A stretch of 64,000 bases of DNA from Trichostrongylus colubriformis. Lineage: Eukaryota; Nematoda; Chromadorea; Rhabditida; Trichostrongylidae. The notes below the pieces were generated by a model that worked only from the letters and a program-made list of their open reading frames with translations, did not search any database and was not told the origin of the DNA. The stretch lies in NCBI GenBank assembly GCA_963978905.1, contig OZ022261.1, positions 35,882,102 to 35,946,101 on the forward strand, given 5' to 3'. Of this stretch, positions 57,425 through 64,000 are shown in pieces; within the stretch, counting starts at the first letter, position 1; every line of letters begins with the position of its first letter. The position numbers and the translations under genes are program-made.

Positions 57425-59175
57425 TATCGTTAGGCAGGATTTCGCATGGCGGCGTGCGAGCTATGGATGCCGTATGCAGCTTAGTCCTAAACTATTAACG
57501 TGTCATGCGACTGACCTTAGACGTTCGCGCCTCGAATCCAACTCTGGAATCCAACTTACAGGGTGTCCCAAAATCATGAGCGCAAATGCTTTGCAACGCC
57601 ATATAATATCACAGGTAAGAATGATATCTCAGCTTTTCTATTAAACTTACATAGTGTACAATAACAAGCAACGGTAATATTTTGAAATGTGCTTCGCAGG
57701 CTCGAGCATAAGCTCGAAGTGTCTTCTGAACTCGTCGCATAGGTCACGCACATTCCTCTCATCCATTTCCTCCCACTCCTTCCCCAGGGCTACTTTCAAT
57801 GATTCCAGATACGGTGAAACTCTACAAACCTTGCTTTCGATAACGGAACACACTGAACAGTCAAGTGGGTTAAGGTCTGACAAGCAGGATAGCCATTCTT
57901 CTGCGGTAATGGAGTTAGGAAGCTTGCGTCGGCACCACTTCTGAGCCACTTTGGCACTGTGAGCTGGAGCACAGTTTTCTTGAAGACACCATGAGCTGTC
58001 TGCGAAATGGGATTCAGACCAGGGTCTCAGTATGTTCACCAGAATGCCATTCACGTAGACGCCCTGCTTGATCTTCACGCCGGAATCAACAAAAACCAAT
58101 GGAGCTTGCCGTTGGCCGTGATGCCTTCACCCCCAACCATTACTGAAACCGGCATTGCAGTACTTCCAAAGTTCCACTTTTGAAATAGCTTCCTCAATGT
58201 TCCTCGCTACGATTCGGTCGTTTGACAGTTGAAGATGGGTTGCACCGCAAATGTTTTTTCCGTCAGAGAAATGTATCGAAAGGTGCGTGTCACGAATGAA
58301 GAGGGAGAGCATCTTCTTGCATTACTCCTTTCTCTGCTATATAAAAGAATCAATCAGAGGGGAAGTGGCACTTCTGTAGGTGATATGCCTTGCTATGAGG
58401 GTTCTTCTTGACAATACGGCCGTCTAATGTCTTTGATGCCAATGAGCTCCTTGGCAATTCTTTCGATATAGCACCGTGCATAGCGATGAAACCGGGCACC
58501 ACTGATTTGATACTTCGTCACCTTCACAGCTTCATACATGCGAATGACCGCGGGTCGCACTGGATGAGCTCTCACCATCTGAAAGGAATGGGAAGGGGTC
58601 CGAAGAAAGAGGAAAATGCAAAGAAATGGTCATTTTGTAACGAACATTTGAAGTTAGAAGCGATGATCGGTGGAAAAACCCGAATTCAAAAGCGTGGCAC
58701 TGTGCGTGTGTATTCGCATCACGATCGCATCAACACACTGACTTTCCGAGTTGTCCGCTGTAGAGATGTCTTTTGTTGTCTCGTAGAGCGTAATTCATTC
58801 ATTCGTCATGTGCGACATAAGTGAAACAACACACAGCAACAAGCAAGTAAAACAGTGAGATAACAATTTAAACCTAATGATTTCACTTTCGACGTCTTGG
58901 TAAGGTGCTGTGTGTGCATTGCGGACTACAAGCCATCGTCCTCCCATAGCGTAAACCAAAACTGCCCTCCTGCCAGTGTCTTTAAGCATACTATAGGATT
59001 CACTCTGGTAATGATGCAGCCTTTGAGTACACCTACTTGCGCAGCTATCATATATCAGATAAAGCTAAAAAAATCAATATAGATGCTCCAATGATTATTT
59101 GAATCCTGGCGTCCATAATTTTGGGACACCCTGCACATAATGCCTCTGGCTCGCATGCATCACATCGCACGACAA
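57425..59175. repeat. Foldback element copy split by a Tc1-like insertion
   Basis: The left part, 57,425-57,545 ('gcaggatttcgcatggcggc', 'gtgcgagctatggatgccgt'), matches one arm of the AGCGATT family. The other arm resumes right after the Tc1-like element at 59,134-59,175 ('gcctctggctcgcatgcatc'). The simplest reading is a nested insertion. Confidence 0.6.
57559..59133 (-). mobile_element. Tc1-like transposon, full-length but decayed
   Basis: 1,575 bp between CAGGGTGTCCCAAAATCATG at 57,559 and the inverted copy ending 59,133. A TA precedes the left end. Minus-strand transposase pieces are a helix-turn-helix-like part (VTKYQISGARFHRYARCYIE..IAKELIGIK, 58,578-58,393), a catalytic start (LFIRDTHLSIHFSDGKNICG, 58,312 onward) and a long piece at 58,099-57,647. 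The long piece has VFVDSGVKIKQGVYVNGILV, ENCAPAHSAKVAQ and SDLNPLDCSVCSVIESKVC. The second catalytic Asp, normally in a QDNAPAH-type motif, reads Glu here. Frame breaks between pieces make it inactive. Confidence 0.9.
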
Positions 59176-59179
59176 AGAC

Positions 59180-59740
59180 AAAGATGAACGCGGAGAAAAA
59201 ATAGTATAGGAACACGACCCGTCTTTGTCAAGGACAAATCTTAATTCAAAAAGTTAAAAACACCGATAAAGGTAGTTTTGGCGAACTGCGGAGTAGTTGA
59301 GGAGTGTCAAAGTCGAGGTACCCAGCAGTGCAACAGTAGAGAAAAACGCAGTAGCGCTTCAAAACCCGAGATATAAAAACTCAGAAACCGTCCTTCTCAC
59401 TCACCCCTTTTCGCCCCTCTGCATCAACAGCCGCAGAGAAGCAGATAGAGGTGGTGAGGGGGTAAATTAGGCAGTCGCGTGCGGTGCCATACACTTGCAA
59501 CGATTCCCCCACGGATGGGTGTGAAGCCCTATGTCGAATTTTTGCGCGGAGAGCGGCACGGCGATTCCTCGCGTGGACTGCGCACATTTCATACACCACC
59601 TTAAAAGTTTTACGCATGAATTAATAATTTTTCGATTGGGAATGTTATCGTGTAATGTTATTGTTCCTTTCACTTTTTATGTTACTCTTTTGTCTTGTTA
59701 GGCTCAAAAGGTAATGTTTTTAAAGGACGAGATGACCAGC
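59180..59740. other. Intergenic DNA with no supported gene
   Basis: Nothing recognised. Confidence 0.5.
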
Positions 59741-59741
59741 T

Positions 59742-59820
59742 TTTCTTTGAAGAACCTCCATGATACAAGCCCCTTGCGTTATTTCTTTGAAGAACCTCCA
59801 TGATACAAGCCCCTTGCGTT
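59742..59820. repeat. 40-bp tandem duplication
   Basis: 'tttctttgaagaacctccat' begins two exact 40-bp units at 59,742 and 59,782, suggesting a very recent duplication. Confidence 0.95.
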
Positions 59821-59824
59821 CTGA

Positions 59825-61470
59825 GTGGACTGGCCAGTGAAGTCGAGTTGGTCGCGCCGTGAGCGCGACAACGAAAAGCGGAAACTTGGCATAAGGCTAC
59901 ATAGCCCCGAAAGGTGCGAGGCAGCGTTACTAACAGCGCTGCGCCATCGCTGGAGATCCCAAGGCACACTATTCCCAATACGAATTTTGCCACATATCAT
60001 TTCTTCTGCACTCGAATATACTTGAATAGAGAGCATGACTTCAGAGGCCTGACTTTCTGCATACCCCTGGCGGTGCCTTGGAAAAGGTAGCGACTCAATA
60101 TGTTGGCACATAATCACGATAGACGCGAAGTGGATCAGTGACAGAAATCGCGCTTTCAAACATCACTCAGTTCTATTCATATCATGTTTCAATAGATGAA
60201 CAGTCCTCTATAGCAAACAATGACATATGGGCAAACACAAAGAGGAAATGCTCAGTAGGAATTGAAGAGCTACAAAAAATAATCAACCACTCCGTAATGC
60301 GGAAAAATTCATACTCGCAACATTCAATAGAATTCAACCGGAACTACATACGACACTGTAACTATATTTCAAGAATGACATAGAACAGTAATCATCACCG
60401 GTGACACTAAAATAAGAGGTGATGGTCAGAGGGCTAAATGACGTGCGTAGAATAGCAACGATAAACGAAATGCAGTATCCATACATCACACAATGATCAA
60501 TAAGATAACAACCACGAGAAAATCAATATGAAACAAACAGAAAGAAGGAAACAAAAACAGCTAACTATGAGGCAACAACTGTGCAAGTTGATTATGACAC
60601 GATGAGAGAGATAGGAAATGGAATTTCAAAGTAAAGTGATACCATGAAATACCTAACGATATATTCGCATAGCCACATACCGTATACCTAAAATGAGTTT
60701 GCCATCTAGCTCTCCATAAAAGGGCATGTTATCTTCACGCAAGTGTGATTTTCAGAAAAAGCATTGCTACAATTATTCACCAATAACAAGAAATTCAGCT
60801 AGTCCTTTACAGCAAAGTCAACTCTGATATGCATCCGATATACAAAATCCTCAGAAACCAGTCAATGTTGCTGAGTCAGCTACAGTACGAAAGTAAAAAT
60901 ACTAAACAAAGCGTGCTGGTATCTGATGATAAGATATTTCAGCCGGACAAAGACGAACACTCATCAACGGCTTTCCTCATGAGAAAGTCATACGATGCAT
61001 CGATCGATTGCGTAGGGGACATCAAAGCTGCTAGATAGACGTGAAATCTGAAAACATGGGAAAACCTTCAAATTCAAAAGGAATACGAAGGGAAACGAGA
61101 AATATGAAGAGATTCGGCGTTCACATGTGCGACAATTAGATGTTTCAGAAAATGAAGCGCCCTAATCCCCGTGCAAATGTGCCGCGCACGGTAAGGCCGC
61201 TTCCATACTTTGCGGTGCCATCTTGGCGTCGTTGCGTGTTTCTGCGTCTCCGCCCATGCCACCCTGCCTTGTCGCCTGCGTCATCTGCACACCTTCCCGT
61301 GCCACTCTGCCTCGCTGCTTGTGACCGCAGCCACGCCCTGCAAGCGCAGAAAATGAAGGGGCCCAAGCCGCAGCCGTCGCAACCCTCATCCACTGCTACA
61401 CACTCAGATCGCACAACATGAGAAAGCCTTCTACCCGTATTCAGAAAAGCTCTGAGAAGCATCAAGAAAA
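59825..61470. other. Intergenic or intronic DNA with no supported gene
   Basis: The GC-rich block 61,150-61,420 supports long overlapping frames on both strands that look compositional. It may be intron or flank of the candidate exon to its right. Confidence 0.4.
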
Positions 61471-61475
61471 GACAC

Positions 61476-61639
61476 CTGTTAGCTACATCCTCATATGGTG
61501 AGACAGCCGTCAGAAGGCAACAGGAAACTGCACGATCCTCGCGAGATGTCACAGGTCGTTGTTGGATTCGTGCCAGTACTTGTTGGCCAGATGCCATCAG
61601 CGATGACAGGCGTTGACTGTCCCGCATTCGTTCACAAAT
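61476..61639 (-). CDS. Candidate single exon of an unknown host gene
   Basis: 164 nt bounded by a TGTTTTTAAG acceptor and an AACAG|GTGTC donor, open in one frame (ICERMRDSQRLSSLMASGQQ..SREDRAVSCCLLTAVSPYED). The peptide is helical. Neighbouring exons were not found, and the Tc1-like element at 61,809 may lie in the adjacent intron. Evidence is limited to the signals and amino-acid texture. Confidence 0.3.
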
Positions 61640-61808
61640 CTTAAAAACAAGAACTACAAAATATTCCATGAAAACTCACATTAACTTGTTTTTTTTTTCT
61701 TGCACTTCAAAATTTTACTACTGGCAGTGAAAATCCCTTCACCACCAACAGTAAAAGATTCATAGGCGATATTGCTAGAATGTAGAGCAAATGTGACAAG
61801 ACGAAATA

Positions 61809-63374
61809 CAGTGCGTCTCATAAGTATAGACGCACCCATGAAAACACCATAACTGAACTTCGTGGAGGTCGCTGACAAAAAGTCTTGTTTCTATCAGAAT
61901 CGGCATCCTCGATAACCTTTGTAAAACAATTTATATGCAAAGTGAGAAAAAACAGGCCATTTTTGAACATTTGACTGCTATATGCACCGTTTCATAAGTA
62001 TAGACGCACTTGGGAACTCCAATAACTTTATTATGAGAACCAGATAAGAAAAACTTTCTAGTAATTGCTTGGTCCTCTATGACTCATGACAGGTTTGAAA
62101 AAGCAATTTGGCATTGATGTCAGCAGCTTATCCATCAGTTTTGGATCAAACCGTTTTCAAGTCTGAGCAATCATTGCTCTCATACGGTAAAAGTCCTTCT
62201 CCGTTAATTTCGACAGAATGAAACATCCCAGATGTTCTCCATGGGGCTTACATCAGGTGAGCAAGCAGACAATTCCATGGCAGTTACATTTGTCGTCTTT
62301 AACCTTGCCAATGTGGAGTGGTTCCTGTGGGTGGCAGCCTTGTCATGCTGGAAGGTGGAGGCTCCTTCGATGTAATTCTTCGGAAAAGGTTACAAGTGGG
62401 GACCGATCACGTTCTGATAATCCGACGAGCTCATCCGATAGGATGCGCTAATCTCTTGCGCTTCTCCCGTTAGTGGGATCCTACTCAAACCATAACACTG
62501 CATCCACCGAAGACGCGCATCGCTGAAGTACTTCTGCTGCATTCCAAATCTGTTCAGCAATAAGCACAATCATCTGTACCGTTTTAGATGAGCTTGTACT
62601 CGTCGGAAAACACCATCCGAAAGTGTATTTTGACGTAAGAAGCTTCGTCAGGAGGTCGCATACCTGTGACCAATTTGTTTTCATGTTACGCCTAGCAAAA
62701 TGAAGCCTAGGTCCTTCGTGAGGCCCTGTGAGTTGAGCAGCCAGACTGAAATGGTATCGCACGACAATGCTTGCTTTGTTTGACTACCCTTCAGACCACT
62801 GCTTTCGAAATGTAAGCCATTAACTGGTCTAGACTCTACCACAGTTGACTGATGAGTTCGATACAAGCCGCCCAATCTGACGTTCTTCTTATGGTGTCAA
62901 CTTTATCAATGTAGTAAATATCTTCTCTTGGTTGTACGATAATCGAGTCATGCAAAAAATGACAGATCCGCTTCAAGGGGCACAGTTAGCGAAAAACTCT
63001 ACGATTGCTCAAACCTGCCGTGTGCAGGGCGCGAACTGGAGTCTAGTTGGCTTTGAAAGGAAGTGAACTCCGTGGCATTCACCAGTAAAATGCAGAATAG
63101 TCCTTAATGTTTACTGCTTCACTGGTACGACATTTTCCTTGTTGAAATATCTTGTTTTATCAAAATTTCTGAAGTGCGTCTATACTTATGAAACGGTGCA
63201 TATGGTAGCCAAATGCTAGAAATTGGTCGATTTATTTCGAATTGACACAGAAACTACTTCACAAAGGTTATTGGGCATGCTGAGTCTGATAGAAACAAGA
63301 ATTTTTGTGAGAAACCTCCACGAAGATCACTTATGGTGTTTTCAAGGGTGCGTCTATACTTATGAAACGCACTG
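61809..63374 (-). mobile_element. Tc1-like transposon with long IR/DR ends, decayed
   Basis: 1,566 bp flanked by TA (61,807-61,808; 63,375-63,376). The inverted ends are about 200 bp each and imperfect. Each end carries two copies of a CGTTTCATAAGTATAGACGC-type site, at 61,809-61,837 and 61,987-62,011 on the left, and mirrored at 63,175-63,200 and 63,347-63,374. Minus-strand transposase fragments include ARRNMKTNWSQV at about 62,690 and MELSACSPDVSPMENIWDV at about 62,290-62,230, equivalent to the SPDLNPIEN motif. Stops and shifts break the gene. Confidence 0.92.
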
Positions 63375-63399
63375 TAGCAATCAAGGCACCATATTATTT

Positions 63400-63620
63400 A
63401 GTTTTTTACTATTTACAACTACTATTTGCTGTTTACTTCACTTAACCATTTACCATTACTACTATTTGCAATCACTATACATACTATCACCATCATTACA
63501 ATTATCCCAAGTGATACAAATAGAAAATAATAAACGAAAACAGTATAAAAAAAATTTGATAACGATCAATCCCTCTTGGGGCGCGCCAAGCATTCCACTT
63601 TCATTCGAAAAATGGGATGG
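63400..63620. other. Intergenic DNA with simple T/A-rich repeats
   Basis: Contains 'ttactactatttgc' repeats. No gene is supported. Confidence 0.5.
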
Positions 63621-63624
63621 AGAG

Positions 63625-63765
63625 ACCGGCATGCGGAGTGCGACGTGGTGCGTGCGAGCAAGGGTCACCGTACGTAGTTGGGTACTGAAGCGATCACTGG
63701 GTCCCGCACTTTTTCCCAGGATTAGGGCATGGCAGTCGCTTCAGGACTGCCGCGAAGCGCAACAA
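63625..63765. repeat. Foldback element copy, AGCGATT family
   Basis: 'cgtagttgggtactgaagcg' and later 'ggcagtcgcttcaggactgc' are the paired arms of this family. Edges are approximate. Confidence 0.6.
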
Positions 63766-64000
63766 TAATGTAAAGAGTGTTTCAAATTATTAGCGCCAAT
63801 GTACTGCAATATTGTTCGCGTCAATAGAGTGAATAAAAAATCAAACCATTCATTACTTTACTCAAAAATTGTGTGATTAGGCACAGCAGTAATATCATAG
63901 GTTGTCCTGCTCCAACAGGGATACGAGCTCAAAGTCTCTTCATCACTCAACCGCCTTTGACACGCAAGTTTTGCCATACATTCCTTCCCAAATCTTTCCC

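Noticed and set aside
61145..61669. 174-codon minus-strand frame
   Set aside because: Only the part 61,476-61,639 has exon-like ends. The rest is a GC-rich block with frames open on both strands.

Overview
The window is animal DNA and fits a nematode, possibly a rhabditine or strongylid worm (inference). The main evidence is one complete 11-exon nuclear hormone receptor gene of the expanded nematode HNF4/NHR-49 type. Its introns carry nematode-style 3' splice sites (TTTCAG or TTTTAG). Other support comes from a Pat-type tyrosine-recombinase retrotransposon, an RTE-like LINE, several Tc1 and mariner transposons, many small foldback elements and frequent long G/C homopolymer tracts. Most of the window is intergenic or intronic DNA rich in repeats, and most open frames in it are chance.

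Layout. 1-4.2 kb: no convincing gene; a pyrimidine-rich block holds diverged tandem repeats, and there is one strong hairpin. 4.4-5.4 kb: a probable but uncharacterised minus-strand host gene, seen as several phase-consistent exons. 5.57-5.67 kb: an RTE-like scrap. 8.07-8.15 kb: a perfect 31-bp hairpin. 9.48-16.65 kb: a complete, recently inserted LTR retrotransposon with 788/790-bp LTRs and a 5-bp target duplication, transcribed leftwards. It has only a decayed Bel/Pao-like integrase, a small spliced reading frame, an array of hairpins and an octamer repeated about 15 times. 17.4-18.2 kb: a gag-like coiled-coil remnant. 19.50-24.72 kb: a Pat-group retrotransposon (gag, RT/RNase H, tyrosine recombinase, split direct repeats) inserted inside an RTE-like element. 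25.5-28.5 kb: minisatellite and satellite arrays. 28.6-29.5 kb: a second candidate host gene.

31.4-42.7 kb: the nuclear receptor gene on the minus strand. Its 422-codon coding sequence is intact, although its introns hold a mariner-type element, several foldback elements and a transposase remnant. 42.7-64 kb: intergenic DNA with a shortened Tc1-like element (47.4-48.3), a foldback element (46.3), a shortened mariner (56.1-56.9), a Tc1-like element nested in a foldback repeat (57.6-59.1), a candidate exon (61.5-61.6) and a Tc1-like element with long IR/DR ends (61.8-63.4).

The nuclear receptor is the only gene whose function can be stated firmly. By homology it is a ligand-regulated transcription factor, and nematode relatives control lipid metabolism and stress genes. 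The rest of the window is mainly a record of successive transposon insertions, several of them nested. The least explained structure is the interior of the LTR element.
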